NCBI GenBank assembly: GCA_021773095.1
Contig: JAJFKR010000028.1
Location: 216,905-280,904, forward strand
DNA: 64,000 bases
Source: Woeseiaceae bacterium
GTDB taxonomy: Bacteria; Pseudomonadota; Gammaproteobacteria; Steroidobacterales; Woeseiaceae
Reading direction: 5' to 3'
Shown: piece by piece, positions 7,576-17,542 of the stretch
Layout of the letters: each line of letters starts with the position of its first letter
How positions within the stretch are numbered: position 1 is the first letter of the stretch
Position numbers and translations under genes: made by a program
The notes under the pieces: generated by a model
The model's database searches: none
What the model was told of the DNA's origin: nothing
The model's input: the letters and a program-made list of their open reading frames with translations, nothing else

Positions 7576-9378
7576 ATGATCACACACGACGACTACCAAT
7601 GGCTGTTCCGCAAGTCGCCCTCAATGGCAACCTCAATCGCAGAGGACGGCGTGTACCTGGACGTCAACGACACCATGCTGGAGCGGCTGGGTTACGAGCG
7701 CGACGAAATGGTGGGCCATAGTCCGGAGGAATTCACGACGCCACAAAGCGCGGCCCGCGTACGCGATGAACTTCGACCAGCGCTACGGCGTACCGGGAAG
7801 CTGGAAAACAAACCGATCAGTTTTATTACGAAGTCCGGCGATGTCGTTGATTGCACGACTAACGCCATCGTCGAATACGATCGTGCGGGAGAATTCTTGC
7901 GTACGGTAGCGATGTACACCGAGATCTCGGATGAGGCGCGAGCAAATTTTAAATACCGCATGCTGTATCGCGCGACTCCGGCCATGCTGCATACCGTCGA
8001 TGGTGACGGACTCATCGTTACCGTTACCGACCACTGGCTGCAAAAGCTGGGATACAAGAGAGAGGAAGTTCTGGGCCGACCCATTACTGACTTTTTCAGT
8101 GTCCGGGATAGCAAGTACTACGAAGATGGCCGTTTGCAGAAGTTGATCAGAGACGGCGACTTCAACAACCTGGAACGGCAGATGCTGACCAGGGACGGTA
8201 CTGTCCTGGATCTTGTCATGTCAGCGATTTCCCACCGCGACGAGAATGGAAATGTCGATCGTATGCTCGTTGCCTCGAAGGACGTAACGGAACGCCGTAG
8301 AACTGAACGCGAACTGCGCCGTACGCTGGGCGAGAACGCACGGTTGCGCGAGGAGCTGGAGCGGGAACGCGACTACCTTCGAGAGGAGGTCAATGTTGCA
8401 ATGAATTTCGGCCGTATCGTTGGCACGAGTCTCGCGTTGCGCCGCATGATGAAGCGGGTTGAGGCCGTGGCGGAAACGCCGGCCAGTGTTCTGGTGCAGG
8501 GCGAGTCGGGCGTTGGCAAAGAGCTCGTGGCGCATGCCATTCACGTGCACAGTCCTCGTGCTGATGGGCCGCTGGTCAAAGTGAATTGTGCGTCCATACC
8601 GAAAGAGTTATTTGAGAGCGAGTTTTTTGGTCATGTGAAGGGTGCGTTTACCGGCGCACACCGCGATCGAATCGGCCGTTTTCAGCTCGCCGATGGCGGG
8701 ACGATCTTTCTCGACGAGGTCAGTGAAATTCCCACGGAGCTGCAGGGAAAGTTACTGCGAGTCTTGCAAGAGAGTGAGTTCGAGCGAGTCGGTGACGATG
8801 TAACACGGAGCGTCGACGTGCGCGTGATCGCGGCAACCAATCGGGATCTGGAGCAGCTAATAGTAGACGGTGAGTTTCGTGAGGACCTGTTTTACAGGCT
8901 CAGTGTTTTCCCTGTTGATGTCCCGCCGTTGCGCGAGCGTGGCGACGATATCGTGCAGCTTGCGCAGCACTTCCTTTTACAAACGTGCACGGATTTCGGT
9001 CGCGAAGACTTGAACCTGACTCGTGCTCAAACAGCTAACCTGCGCGCATACAGCTGGCCCGGCAATGTTCGAGAGCTAAAAAACGTGATCGAACGGGCCG
9101 TCATCTTGTCAACGGGAAAAGTCCTGCGGCTGGATCTTTCAATGCCCGCATTGAAAATTGATATTGACGAAATCGCCGAGGCCGCCACGACGAGCGACGA
9201 GGTGCTTAACGAAAATGATATGCGAGCGTTTCAAAAGAACAATATTTCGAAAGCGCTTAATCAAAGCAACTGGAAGGTATCGGGTGTTGGCGGGGCGGCG
9301 GAATTACTGGGCGTGCGGCCGACGACGCTGGCCGACAGGATTCGGACCTACAAAATAAAGAGACCGGTGCGCGGATGA
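7576..9378 (+). CDS. Sigma54-dependent transcriptional activator with two PAS domains
   Basis: A 600-residue enhancer-binding protein. Two PAS domains occupy about residues 5-115 and 125-245, followed by a short coiled coil (ELRRTLGENARLREELERE) as signal transmitter. The AAA+ domain has Walker A GESGVGKE (about 309-316), the sigma54 contact loop GAFTGA (356-361) and Walker B GGTIFLDE (about 375-382). The C-terminus carries a Fis-type helix-turn-helix. There is no receiver domain, so it senses a ligand, redox or energy state through PAS rather than phosphorylation. It overlaps the TVP38-type gene by 4 bp (ATGA). Its best target is the divergent 45-aa gene and perhaps its own operon. Confidence 0.93.
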   Translation: MITHDDYQWLFRKSPSMATSIAEDGVYLDVNDTMLERLGYERDEMVGHSPEEFTTPQSAARVRDELRPALRRTGKLENKPISFITKSGDVVDCTTNAIVEYDRAGEFLRTVAMYTEISDEARANFKYRMLYRATPAMLHTVDGDGLIVTVTDHWLQKLGYKREEVLGRPITDFFSVRDSKYYEDGRLQKLIRDGDFNNLERQMLTRDGTVLDLVMSAISHRDENGNVDRMLVASKDVTERRRTERELRRTLGENARLREELERERDYLREEVNVAMNFGRIVGTSLALRRMMKRVEAVAETPASVLVQGESGVGKELVAHAIHVHSPRADGPLVKVNCASIPKELFESEFFGHVKGAFTGAHRDRIGRFQLADGGTIFLDEVSEIPTELQGKLLRVLQESEFERVGDDVTRSVDVRVIAATNRDLEQLIVDGEFREDLFYRLSVFPVDVPPLRERGDDIVQLAQHFLLQTCTDFGREDLNLTRAQTANLRAYSWPGNVRELKNVIERAVILSTGKVLRLDLSMPALKIDIDEIAEAATTSDEVLNENDMRAFQKNNISKALNQSNWKVSGVGGAAELLGVRPTTLADRIRTYKIKRPVRG

Positions 9379-10079
9379 AGGACTCGACCAACCGTCTGGG
9401 TCTGACGGTCTTGTTCGTTGTGCTGGCAACGAGTCTTTCGCTCTTGCCGCTGGCAAGCTGGATTTCCGCGTTGCTGGAGTGGGGCCAACAGCATCCAGTG
9501 GCCGGCACGGTTGTGTACATATTCTTTGTTGTCATTGCGACGATTCTGTTCTTGCCGGGATCAGTCGCGATGATGATCGGCGGATTCTTGTTTGGATTCC
9601 TGCCTGGATCTTTGTACGCGGTGATTGCTATACCGGCCGGTGCCCAGGGTGCGTTCGAAGTTGGACGATGGATAGCGCGGCCCTGGGTGAGGAAAAAAGT
9701 GGCGCACAACCGCCGCATGCACTCTATCGAGGCGGCCCTTCGTGAGGAGGCGTTCGTTATTGTTGTATTGACCCGATTATCTCTGATCATTCCGTTCAAT
9801 CTGCTCAATTACGCTTACGGCACGACTTCAGTGAAAGCGGTCACTCATTTGCTTGCCACCGCCATCGGTATGCTGCCGGCCATCGCTTTGTATGTTTATC
9901 TCGGCACCCTTGCCCGCGATCTTGGTCAAATACTGTCGGGTGAGGCAACGCCGTCGGATCTGGGATACTGGATTCTTGCAATCGGGGTTGCCGCAATTGC
10001 CGCAACGACGTGGGTGATACATCGGACCGCGACGCGTGCCCTTAAGAAACACTTGATCGAACAGGAACCATCAGAATGA
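9375..10079 (+). CDS. TVP38/TMEM64 (VTT domain) membrane protein
   Basis: A 234-residue integral membrane protein with about five to six hydrophobic segments. The central VTT (SNARE-associated) domain is recognisable from FLPGSVAMMIGGFLFGFLPG, then a soluble loop with GRWIARPWV, and the conserved LTRLSLIIPFNLLNYAYG block at about residues 134-151. The family is linked to lipid scrambling and membrane homeostasis; no substrate can be named. Its ATG overlaps the activator stop (ATGA), and its stop overlaps the dacB start the same way, so the three genes form one tightly coupled operon. Confidence 0.88.
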   Translation: MKDSTNRLGLTVLFVVLATSLSLLPLASWISALLEWGQQHPVAGTVVYIFFVVIATILFLPGSVAMMIGGFLFGFLPGSLYAVIAIPAGAQGAFEVGRWIARPWVRKKVAHNRRMHSIEAALREEAFVIVVLTRLSLIIPFNLLNYAYGTTSVKAVTHLLATAIGMLPAIALYVYLGTLARDLGQILSGEATPSDLGYWILAIGVAAIAATTWVIHRTATRALKKHLIEQEPSE

Positions 10080-11485
10080 GAGTGCTGGTATCACTTACAC
10101 TGCTGTGGGTTGTGAGTGCAACTGCAACTGAATCCGAGTTACCACTCAGAGTCCAGAGCGCGCTGGATGCGCGCAATGTGCCACACGAGACATTGAGCGC
10201 GTACGTAACGGATGTCGAAACAGGCGAAATTCTTCTGCAGTGGCGTGGCGACGAGCCGCAAAATCCGGCGTCGACGATCAAGTTGGTGACGACACTGGTT
10301 GCGCTGGATGTGCTGGGTCCCGCTTATCGTTGGCGAACCGATGTCTTCGCGGATGGTGAGCTGAGCAATGGGCGACTCGATGGCAATCTCGTCCTCAAAG
10401 GCTACGGCGATCCCTTTCTTGTGACCGAACGTGTCTGGCAACTGCTGCAGAGGATACGGCTGGCCGGTGTTGAAGAGATAAGCGGCGACCTGTTGCTCGA
10501 TGACAGCTGGTTTGATGTTGGTGAATACGACCCGGCCGCCTTCGACCGTCAGCCGTTGCGTGCTTATAACGTCGCGCCGAACGCCCTGCTGATGAACTTC
10601 AAGGTTATTCGATACTGGTTTGAACCGGATATTGCGAATGGTGAAGTGAGTGTTCGTCTGGACCCCCCGCTGCCGAATCTGCAGATCGACAATCGACTTG
10701 GGCTGGTCAATGGCAGTTGCCGCGGATTTCAGCGTGGCATAACCATCACGACGAACGAATCCGTTGACGAAGTCACGTTCTCGGGAAAGTTTCCGAATGG
10801 CTGTTCGCGATATGCCATGGACAGGACGGCGTTGTCTCACAATGAGTTCGTATACGGTTTATTCGAAACGATGTGGCGTGATTCCGGTGGCTCATTTAGT
10901 GGCGGCTGGCAGAAGATCGTCGTGGAAGAAGATGCCGAACCACTATTATCGTTCGGCTCGCTGCCACTTAGCGAAATGATTACGCGTATCAATAAGCACA
11001 GTAATAACGTCATGGCCCGGCAGCTGATGTATACCTTGGGTGCCGAGGCCAATGGTGCGCCGGGCACCGAAGACAGTGGCAGGGCCGTCATCTCAAAATG
11101 GTTGCTGGATAATGGGCTGGCCTCGACCAGCATCGCCATAGAGAACGGCGCGGGCTTGTCGAGAAAGACACGCACAACGGCCAGAGATATGGTGCAAATG
11201 CTGCACTTCGCCTGGCGACAGCCGTACATGCCGGAATATCTCTCATCACTGTCATTGTCCGGACTGGACGGAACGCTGCGGCGCCGATTTTCGGATACCG
11301 GGCTTGTAGGTAAGGCACACCTCAAGACCGGTTCACTGGATCATGTCACGGCTATCGCGGGATATCTGCAATCCCGATCCGGACGGCGTTTTGCCGTCGT
11401 TGCGATGCAAAACTTCGAAGACGTTCACCGTGGACCGGGCGAGGAGGTGCAGGAGGCATTACTGCGCTGGTTATACGAACAATAG
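10076..11485 (+). CDS. dacB: D-alanyl-D-alanine carboxypeptidase/endopeptidase (PBP4, peptidase S13)
   Basis: A 469-residue periplasmic enzyme with a short signal peptide (MRVLVSLTLLWVVSATATE). The three penicillin-binding motifs are present: STIK with nucleophile Ser66 and Lys69, SNN at 309-311, and KTG at 417-419. The long insertion between the first two motifs is the PBP4 hallmark. The enzyme trims peptidoglycan stem peptides and cleaves cross-links. Length agrees with Escherichia coli DacB (477 aa). It is the third gene of the sigma54 activator operon, and the SH3 envelope gene follows after 45 bp, which suggests that the activator senses an envelope condition. Confidence 0.95.
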   Translation: MRVLVSLTLLWVVSATATESELPLRVQSALDARNVPHETLSAYVTDVETGEILLQWRGDEPQNPASTIKLVTTLVALDVLGPAYRWRTDVFADGELSNGRLDGNLVLKGYGDPFLVTERVWQLLQRIRLAGVEEISGDLLLDDSWFDVGEYDPAAFDRQPLRAYNVAPNALLMNFKVIRYWFEPDIANGEVSVRLDPPLPNLQIDNRLGLVNGSCRGFQRGITITTNESVDEVTFSGKFPNGCSRYAMDRTALSHNEFVYGLFETMWRDSGGSFSGGWQKIVVEEDAEPLLSFGSLPLSEMITRINKHSNNVMARQLMYTLGAEANGAPGTEDSGRAVISKWLLDNGLASTSIAIENGAGLSRKTRTTARDMVQMLHFAWRQPYMPEYLSSLSLSGLDGTLRRRFSDTGLVGKAHLKTGSLDHVTAIAGYLQSRSGRRFAVVAMQNFEDVHRGPGEEVQEALLRWLYEQ

Positions 11486-11530
11486 GGTACACTCGCGGCG
11501 GGCCAAGAAAATGGGCGATGGAGATTGATA

Positions 11531-12130
11531 ATGCGTCAAATGACGTGGGTGATATGGGGGCTTGTCGCGTTGACGCCACTGACAGCATCAGGCGACACGG
11601 CGTACGTCACAGATAATCTGAGACTGGGTCTGCATCAGGCTCCGGATACCTCCGACCGGGCGTTTCGATATCTCGATAGCGGTCAGGAGATGGAGGTTCT
11701 GACGCGCGATCGAAATTACGCCAATGTACGGTTGCCGAACGCGACAGAGGGCTGGGTCAAAGCTGCTTATCTGGTTGATGTCAAACCGGCCAAGCTGATT
11801 GTTGCCGAAATTACTGCGGAGCGTGATGCTTTGTTGACCGAACTCGCAGAGACCCAGCAAGCCTTCGCGGCACCGGCGGCAACCATTGAGGCATTAAGAA
11901 GTGATGCCGCAGCACTCGACGAACAACTGGCTTTGGCGAATGTCCGTGTCGGCGAACTGGAAGCAGAAAAAGCAGCAATCCAGGGGCTCAAAGAACAATA
12001 CAAGGGCAGCTTGCCACTGAGTTGGGTCGCTATCGCAATCGGCGTTTGCCTGATCGCCGGATTGTTGCTGGGGATGTGGTGGGTCGATCGCCGCAGTCGC
12101 CAGCGACACGGTGGTATTCGAATATATTAA
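11531..12130 (+). CDS. SH3-domain envelope protein, YgiM/TIGR04211 type
   Basis: A 199-residue protein from the ATG at 11531. A GGAG ribosome-binding site lies 7 bp upstream; an in-frame TTG 6 bp earlier is less likely. A signal peptide (residues 1-20) is followed by a bacterial SH3 domain (TAYVTDNLRLGLHQAPDTSD through NATEGWVKAAYL), an alpha-helical coiled coil (about 90-150) and a C-terminal membrane helix (WVAIAIGVCLIAGLLLGMWW) with a short basic tail. This order is that of the TIGR04211 family found across gammaproteobacteria. It likely anchors in the inner membrane with the SH3 domain in the periplasm, perhaps binding cell wall peptides. Confidence 0.88.
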   Translation: MRQMTWVIWGLVALTPLTASGDTAYVTDNLRLGLHQAPDTSDRAFRYLDSGQEMEVLTRDRNYANVRLPNATEGWVKAAYLVDVKPAKLIVAEITAERDALLTELAETQQAFAAPAATIEALRSDAAALDEQLALANVRVGELEAEKAAIQGLKEQYKGSLPLSWVAIAIGVCLIAGLLLGMWWVDRRSRQRHGGIRIY

Positions 12131-12137
12131 AACAGGA

Positions 12138-12167
12138 AGTTATAAGTGAACGTTATAAGGCGATAAC
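12138..12167. promoter_or_regulatory. AT-rich dyads upstream of cysJIH, candidate CysB site
   Basis: AGTTATAAG (12138-12146) is followed by CGTTATAAG (12151-12159) and GATAAC (12162-12167). The last two make an inverted repeat, GTTAT-N6-ATAAC. The nonamer AGTTATAAG occurs again, inverted, between cysB and cysK. A shared motif ahead of both sulfur operons is what a CysB site would look like, but I cannot test binding. Confidence 0.4.
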
Positions 12168-12216
12168 AAACAGACCGTTCACGCCCTGACCGCATCATCC
12201 TAAGGTAGCTCCGACT

Positions 12217-12238
12217 GGCCGCGCATTATCGCGCGGCC
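12217..12238 (+). other. GC-rich hairpin in the leader of cysJ
   Basis: GGCCGCGC (12217-12224) and GCGCGGCC (12231-12238) form a perfect 8-bp stem with a 6-nt loop, ATTATC. It ends 25 bp before the cysJ ATG and only TT follows, so it is a poor terminator. It may terminate the preceding transcript weakly or shape the cysJ leader. Confidence 0.4.
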
Positions 12239-12262
12239 TTGATACATTCAGGAGTTGCTGCG

Positions 12263-14074
12263 ATGAGTAAGTCGCCCGCCGGCGCTTTGCCTCTGGATTC
12301 ATGCCAAACGAGTAATCTGCGAACGGCCGTGAACGGTCTGTCGCCGTTGCAACTGCAGTGGGTATCCGGATACGCAGCGGGGCTGGCAGCGGCAGGCAGT
12401 CAAACAGCGCCGAGGGCAGGCACGGAGACGGCAGTCACCGCGACCAGTAAGGCAAGCGATCAAAAGCTGACCGTCCTGTATGGCACACAAACCGGCAATA
12501 GTGAGGGAGTGGCAATCGCTCTGGCTGAGCAAGCTCGCGTACGGGGTTTCGCTGCACAAGCCGTAAGTCTGACGAATTTCAAGCCCGCACAATTAAGGCG
12601 CGAAACGCTGATCACATTCGTCGTCAGTACGCACGGCGAAGGTGATCCGCCTGACGATGCGGAGTTGTTTCACGAATACCTGCTGTCCAAAAAGGCGCCA
12701 AACCTTTCGCACCTCAAATATTCCGTGCTTGCGCTGGGCGACAGCAGTTACGTCAATTTCTGTCAGACCGGACATGAGTTCGATGCTCGTCTGCATGCGC
12801 TGGGCGCGGAGCGATTCGAAGCGATGGTCGAGTGCGATCTCGACTACGATGATCCCGCTGCCAAATGGACGGAGCGAGTGGTTGCGGGACTACCTGAACT
12901 GCTCGACAAAGCGGAGTTCGCTGCAAAACCGTTGTTGCACGCCGTTGAGACAGTCTCGGCGTACGACAAGTCGAATCCGTTTCCAGCCGAGGTACTGGTG
13001 AATCAGAAAATCACCGGTGGAGCGTCCAGCAAAGACGTTCGTCATATTGAATTGTCACTGGAAGGTTCCGGACTTACTTACGAGCCAGGCGATTCATTGG
13101 CCGTCATAGTCCACAATCCGCCGCAGTTAGTCACCCAGTTGATCTCGGAACTGGGCGTGGATGCTGCAGCCGTGGTTACTGTTCGGGATGAGCAATTGCC
13201 GCTGCAAGAGGCACTTACCAAGGCATTGGAGATCACGGCAGTCAGTGGCGGCTTTCTTCGTGACTGGGCAGCACTTGCTGCTAACGACGAATTGCTCGCT
13301 CTCCTGGAAGCCAGTGACTCAACGGCGTTGGCGACATTCATTGACGGGCACCAAATCATCGACGTCATTCGTCAGTATCCGGCGACAGTTGATGCAAACC
13401 AGTTCACGGGCATGCTGCGTCGCCTGAGTCCACGCTCGTACTCTATCGCTTCAAGTCTTGCCGCAAATCCCGACGAGGTACACATAACCGTTGCTGCGGT
13501 CCGATACGAGGCGTTTGGCAGCGAACACTGGGGCGCCGCTTCAACACATCTTGTCGACCGTCTTGCAGAGGGCGACACGGTATCTGTTTTTGTGGAACGC
13601 AATACGCGCTTTCGTCTGCCCGCAGCCGATGTTCCGCTGATTATGATCGGGCCGGGAACTGGCGTTGCACCATTTCGTGCCTTTGTTGAGCAACGCGTCG
13701 AACAAGGTGCGAGCGGTGATAACTGGCTGTTTTTTGGCGATCGAAACCAGGACAGCGATTTTCTGTACCAGCTCGAGTGGCAGCGCCACCTCAGGCAGCG
13801 GAATCTGCAACGTCTCGTCGTCGCCTTTTCCAGGGATCAACGTAAGAAGATCTATGTTCAGGATCGTATTCGTGAGAACGGCGCAGAGTTGTACCGCTGG
13901 ATTGAGAGTGGTGCTGCGATTTATATGTGTGGCGATGCGAAGAACATGGCTGCCGATGTCGGTAATGCTTTGATCAGTGTGCTTGCCGTCCACGGTGGAA
14001 TTACCGAGGACAAGGCCGAAAAACAATTGAAGAAATTGCGAGCCGCTGGTCGCTACCAGAGGGATGTGTACTGA
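12263..14074 (+). CDS. cysJ: Sulfite reductase [NADPH] flavoprotein alpha-component
   Basis: A 603-residue flavoprotein that passes electrons from NADPH through FAD and FMN to CysI. Domains in order: flavodoxin-like FMN domain (VLYGTQTGNSEGVA near residue 70, STHGEGDPPDD near 125), FAD-binding domain with RSYSIAS near residue 390, and NADPH-binding domain with IGPGTGVAPFRAF near 460. It ends in RDVY, as CysJ proteins do. The ATG at 12263 is chosen because AGGAG lies 8 bp upstream; an ATG eight codons earlier has none. The stop overlaps the cysI start (TGATG), showing coupled translation. CysB control is probable from the neighbouring gene. Confidence 0.96.
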   Translation: MSKSPAGALPLDSCQTSNLRTAVNGLSPLQLQWVSGYAAGLAAAGSQTAPRAGTETAVTATSKASDQKLTVLYGTQTGNSEGVAIALAEQARVRGFAAQAVSLTNFKPAQLRRETLITFVVSTHGEGDPPDDAELFHEYLLSKKAPNLSHLKYSVLALGDSSYVNFCQTGHEFDARLHALGAERFEAMVECDLDYDDPAAKWTERVVAGLPELLDKAEFAAKPLLHAVETVSAYDKSNPFPAEVLVNQKITGGASSKDVRHIELSLEGSGLTYEPGDSLAVIVHNPPQLVTQLISELGVDAAAVVTVRDEQLPLQEALTKALEITAVSGGFLRDWAALAANDELLALLEASDSTALATFIDGHQIIDVIRQYPATVDANQFTGMLRRLSPRSYSIASSLAANPDEVHITVAAVRYEAFGSEHWGAASTHLVDRLAEGDTVSVFVERNTRFRLPAADVPLIMIGPGTGVAPFRAFVEQRVEQGASGDNWLFFGDRNQDSDFLYQLEWQRHLRQRNLQRLVVAFSRDQRKKIYVQDRIRENGAELYRWIESGAAIYMCGDAKNMAADVGNALISVLAVHGGITEDKAEKQLKKLRAAGRYQRDVY

Positions 14075-15768
14075 TGAGCGACGCAAAACTGACGGAAGTC
14101 GAGGGCATCAAAGCGGCAAGTCGTCACCTGCGCGGGTCTATTGCGAGTGGACTCATCGATCCTGTAACTGGTGCGATCGCTGATTCAGACACGCAGCTTT
14201 CCAAATTCCACGGTATTTATCAGCAGGATGATCGTGACATTCGCAGCGAGCGCAAGCGGCGCAAACTGGAGCCCGCCTTCAGTTTTATGATTCGTGCGCG
14301 GATTCCTGGTGGACTTCTGACAACGGCGCAGTGGTTAGGCCTGGATCGTATAGCGACTACGCACGCGAACCAGACGATTCGACTTACGACCCGGCAGGCT
14401 GTGCAGTATCACGGGGTCGTAAAACGCAATCTCAAACAAACTGTTGCTGAGATCAATCAAGCGGCTCTCGACACGATTGCCGCCTGTGGAGATGTGAATC
14501 GTAATGTCATGTCACCACCATTGCCGGCGCTATCGTCCATTCATCGTGAGGTGCAGCAATATGCTGAGGCGCTGTCCGAGCACCTGATGCCGAAGAGTCG
14601 TGCGTACCACGAAATCTGGCTGGATGGCGAAAAAATCGAATCCTCGAAGCCCGAAATCGAACCCATTTACGGCGATACCTATTTGCCAAGGAAGTTCAAA
14701 GCCGCATTTGTCATACCGCCGCAAAATGATGTCGATGTATTCGCCCAGGATCTGGGCTTCATTACCGTCGTTAAGGAAGGCAGGGTCGTTGGTTTCAATG
14801 TAACCGCGGGCGGGGGCATGGGTATGACCCACGGTGAGACCGACACCTTTCCGCGCCTCGGCGATGTGCTTGGATTCATTGCACCGGACGATGTCCTGAC
14901 TGTTGCGGAAGCGATCGTGACTGTGCAGCGCGACTACGGTGATCGCACGAATCGCAAGCGCGCGCGGCTCAAGTATACGATCGAAGATCACGGTATTGAC
15001 TGGTTTCGTAGTGAAGTCCAAAAGCGTTCAGGTATTTCATTTACGGCTGCAGAGGACTTTCTGTTTGTTGCAAATGGTGATGCTTATGGCTGGCAGCGCG
15101 ATGATGTCGGAGCGTGGCACTACGGTCTGTTTGTAGAAAATGGCCGCATCGCCGACAGCAAAGGCCGAAGGTATCTGAGCGGGCTACGCGCCATTGCACA
15201 GCACCACAAGTCGGAATTCCGGCTAACCCCAAATCAGAACCTGATCATCAGCAAGGTTGCCGATAAGAACAAGGCGAGTATTGATGCGTTGTTGGCCGAG
15301 TATGGCATTGATAACAACTCGCACGCGACGCCGTTGCGACTGAATTCCATGGCTTGCGTCGCTTTCCCGACCTGCGGTCAGGCAATGGCCGAGGCCGAAC
15401 GTTTCCTGCCGTCGTTGATCGATAAGCTGGACACCGCCCTGAATCAGCACGGACTTTCGGACGAGGCTGTTACCCTTCGTATGACAGGCTGTGCGAACGG
15501 TTGTGCGCGCCCATATATCGCAGAAATCGGATTGGTCGGCAAGGCCCCTGGCCGTTATTCAGCCTACCTTGGAGCAGGATTTGGAGGCGACCGGCTGAGT
15601 GCGCCGTTCCTCGATAACGCGAACGAGGAAGAGGTGCTAACGGCATTGAATCCATTGTTCGCGAGCTTTGCCGCGGACCGGCATGAGGCCGAGCATTTTG
15701 GCGATTTTCTTGTTCGTACGCAGGTCGTAAGAGAAATCACTGCGGGCAGACATATCCATGACCGCTGA
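14074..15768 (+). CDS. cysI: Sulfite reductase hemoprotein beta-component
   Basis: A 564-residue subunit that reduces sulfite to sulfide with siroheme and a [4Fe-4S] cluster. The cluster cysteines are visible as C-x5-C ([11 protein letters not shown], about 428 and 434) and C-x3-C ([12 protein letters not shown], about 473 and 477). The family motif for siroheme contact, [11 protein letters not shown], lies near residue 108. Length matches Escherichia coli CysI (570 aa). It overlaps cysJ by 1 bp and cysH by 11 bp, so cysJIH is one transcript. The holoenzyme is presumably alpha-8 beta-4 with CysJ, in the cytoplasm. Confidence 0.96.
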   Translation: MSDAKLTEVEGIKAASRHLRGSIASGLIDPVTGAIADSDTQLSKFHGIYQQDDRDIRSERKRRKLEPAFSFMIRARIPGGLLTTAQWLGLDRIATTHANQTIRLTTRQAVQYHGVVKRNLKQTVAEINQAALDTIAACGDVNRNVMSPPLPALSSIHREVQQYAEALSEHLMPKSRAYHEIWLDGEKIESSKPEIEPIYGDTYLPRKFKAAFVIPPQNDVDVFAQDLGFITVVKEGRVVGFNVTAGGGMGMTHGETDTFPRLGDVLGFIAPDDVLTVAEAIVTVQRDYGDRTNRKRARLKYTIEDHGIDWFRSEVQKRSGISFTAAEDFLFVANGDAYGWQRDDVGAWHYGLFVENGRIADSKGRRYLSGLRAIAQHHKSEFRLTPNQNLIISKVADKNKASIDALLAEYGIDNNSHATPLRLNSMACVAFPTCGQAMAEAERFLPSLIDKLDTALNQHGLSDEAVTLRMTGCANGCARPYIAEIGLVGKAPGRYSAYLGAGFGGDRLSAPFLDNANEEEVLTALNPLFASFAADRHEAEHFGDFLVRTQVVREITAGRHIHDR

Positions 15769-16438
15769 AGAAAGAGTCGCTGCGGCGCTTGAGACCTTAC
15801 CCGGCCAGCACATCGTGAGCTCCAGTTTCGGCGCGCAATCAGCAGTCATGTTGCACCTGCTCACGCAGCAATATCCAGATATTCCGGTTGTACTGATTGA
15901 CACTGGCTACTTGTTCCCGGAGACCTACAAGTTCATCGATGAGCTGACCCAAAGGCTGTCGTTGAACCTGAAAGTCTTTCGTCCTGAGATTTCCAGTGCA
16001 TGGCAGGAATCACGGCATGGCAAGCGCTGGGAGCAGGGATTGCGTGGTCTTGAGGCGTATAACTACGAGAACAAGGTTGCACCGATGCAGCGCGCGCTCG
16101 AAGAATTGGACGTCGGTACCTGGTTCTCGGGATTACGGCGCAACCAGTCCGTCGACCGAGCGAAAACACCGTTCGTCGAAAACTCCGGCGACCGCTTTAA
16201 GGTCTATCCAATTGCCGACTGGACTGACCGGAATGTATATGAGTATTTGCGGCAATACGAGCTGCCGTACCACCCGTTATGGGAGCGGGGATACGTCTCC
16301 ATAGGCGATGCTCACAGTACCAAATCGCTTGCCGAGGTAGATACGCCTGAGCAAACACGGTTTTCCGGCGTCAAGCGCGAGTGCGGGCTGCACGAGCTGG
16401 ACTTCGGACAGCGATTTAGCTCGGCACGGACTGCCTGA
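15758..16438 (+). CDS. cysH: Phosphoadenylyl-sulfate (PAPS) reductase
   Basis: A 226-residue enzyme that reduces PAPS to sulfite with thioredoxin. The N-terminal PP-loop-type motif reads [14 protein letters not shown] at about residues 22-35. The catalytic cysteine is in the C-terminal KRECGLHEL. The two extra Cys-Cys pairs of APS reductases are absent, so the substrate should be PAPS and no [4Fe-4S] cluster is expected. The genes that make PAPS (cysDNC) are not in this window. Its ATG lies inside the end of cysI. It is convergent with cysB; only 8 bp separate the stops. Confidence 0.95.
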   Translation: MTAEERVAAALETLPGQHIVSSSFGAQSAVMLHLLTQQYPDIPVVLIDTGYLFPETYKFIDELTQRLSLNLKVFRPEISSAWQESRHGKRWEQGLRGLEAYNYENKVAPMQRALEELDVGTWFSGLRRNQSVDRAKTPFVENSGDRFKVYPIADWTDRNVYEYLRQYELPYHPLWERGYVSIGDAHSTKSLAEVDTPEQTRFSGVKRECGLHELDFGQRFSSARTA

Positions 16439-16446
16439 GCACCGGA

Positions 16447-17457
16447 TTAAGCAGCGACCGTCACGCCTTCGTCGCAGCCCCCGCGAATCGGTAATTCCGA
16501 TGGCTTGAAGAGGCTGTCAATATCTTCCTGAGACGCCGCGCGGCGAATATCATCGAGTTGTTTTGACGACACGTGCGAGGCAAAAAGCTGAATAAAATCC
16601 ACCATATACCTCCTCAGCACGGCATCCTTGCGGTAGCCGATCCAGGTCGTACTGCGTGGAAATAATCCCTCGGCATCGATAACGTGCAGGTCGTCTTTGT
16701 CGGAGCAGTCGGCTGCCATGCTGGCAACAATTCCCACACCGAGTCCCATGCGGACGTAGGTCTTGATGACGTCAGCATCACGAGCGGTGAACACAACATC
16801 GGGATCGAGCCCTTCGTCCGCAAAAGCGCGCTTAAGGGATGAATGACCGCCGAAACTGAACACGTAAGTGACCAGTGGAAACCGGGCTAAGTCCTGCAGC
16901 GTGATCTTGCGGCCAAGCTGTGCGAGTTCGTGGCCTTTCGGGACGACGATCGAACGGTCCCAACGATAGCTCGGTACCAGCATCAGGTTTGCGAACAGCT
17001 CATTGGAGCCCGTTGCTATTGCAAAATCGATGTCATTGGCTGCCACCATGTCGGCGATTTGTTCCGAGGTCCCCTGATGTAAATTGAGTCCGACTTTTGG
17101 GAAACGTTTGCGAAACTCGGTGACGATCTCGGGGAGTACATAACGTGCCTGCGTATGCGTCGTCGCTATGGACAACGAGCCCTCCTCTTCCTCAAAATAA
17201 TCAGAGGCGAGACTGCGGATATTGTCCACTTCGCGCATGATAATTCTGGCCCGGTCAATAACCTGGTGGCCGGCCGGGGTAACACCACCGAGGCTTTTGC
17301 CCTTGCGTGTGAACAGCTGCATACCCAGTTCCTCTTCAAGCAACTTTAGCTGCTTGCTGACGCCGGGCTGGCTTGTATACATGCGTTCCGCCGCAGCCGT
17401 TATGTTCAGGCCATTGTCGACGATTGCCAGGAGATATTTGAGTTGTTGTAACTTCAT
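16447..17457 (-). CDS. cysB: LysR-type regulator of cysteine biosynthesis
   Basis: A 336-residue LysR regulator. The N-terminal helix-turn-helix (MKLQQLKYLLAIVDNGLNIT through SQPGVSKQLKLLEEELG) matches CysB more closely than other LysR proteins. The effector domain follows, with TTHTQARYVLP and a Thr-rich sulfate/N-acetylserine pocket (GTSEQIADM, ATGSNELF). Length agrees with Escherichia coli CysB (324 aa). In that family the protein activates sulfur assimilation genes when N-acetylserine is present. Its position between cysJIH and cysK, divergent from cysK, fits local control. A dyad between the two genes is a candidate site. Confidence 0.93.
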   Translation of the reverse strand: MKLQQLKYLLAIVDNGLNITAAAERMYTSQPGVSKQLKLLEEELGMQLFTRKGKSLGGVTPAGHQVIDRARIIMREVDNIRSLASDYFEEEEGSLSIATTHTQARYVLPEIVTEFRKRFPKVGLNLHQGTSEQIADMVAANDIDFAIATGSNELFANLMLVPSYRWDRSIVVPKGHELAQLGRKITLQDLARFPLVTYVFSFGGHSSLKRAFADEGLDPDVVFTARDADVIKTYVRMGLGVGIVASMAADCSDKDDLHVIDAEGLFPRSTTWIGYRKDAVLRRYMVDFIQLFASHVSSKQLDDIRRAASQEDIDSLFKPSELPIRGGCDEGVTVAA

Positions 17458-17542
17458 TGAGGTATTTGTTTAGGGTTGTTCCAGACTATGACCAACATCG
17501 GCCGATTCAGTTTCAATTCCCGTGCTACCTATACCAGAATCT

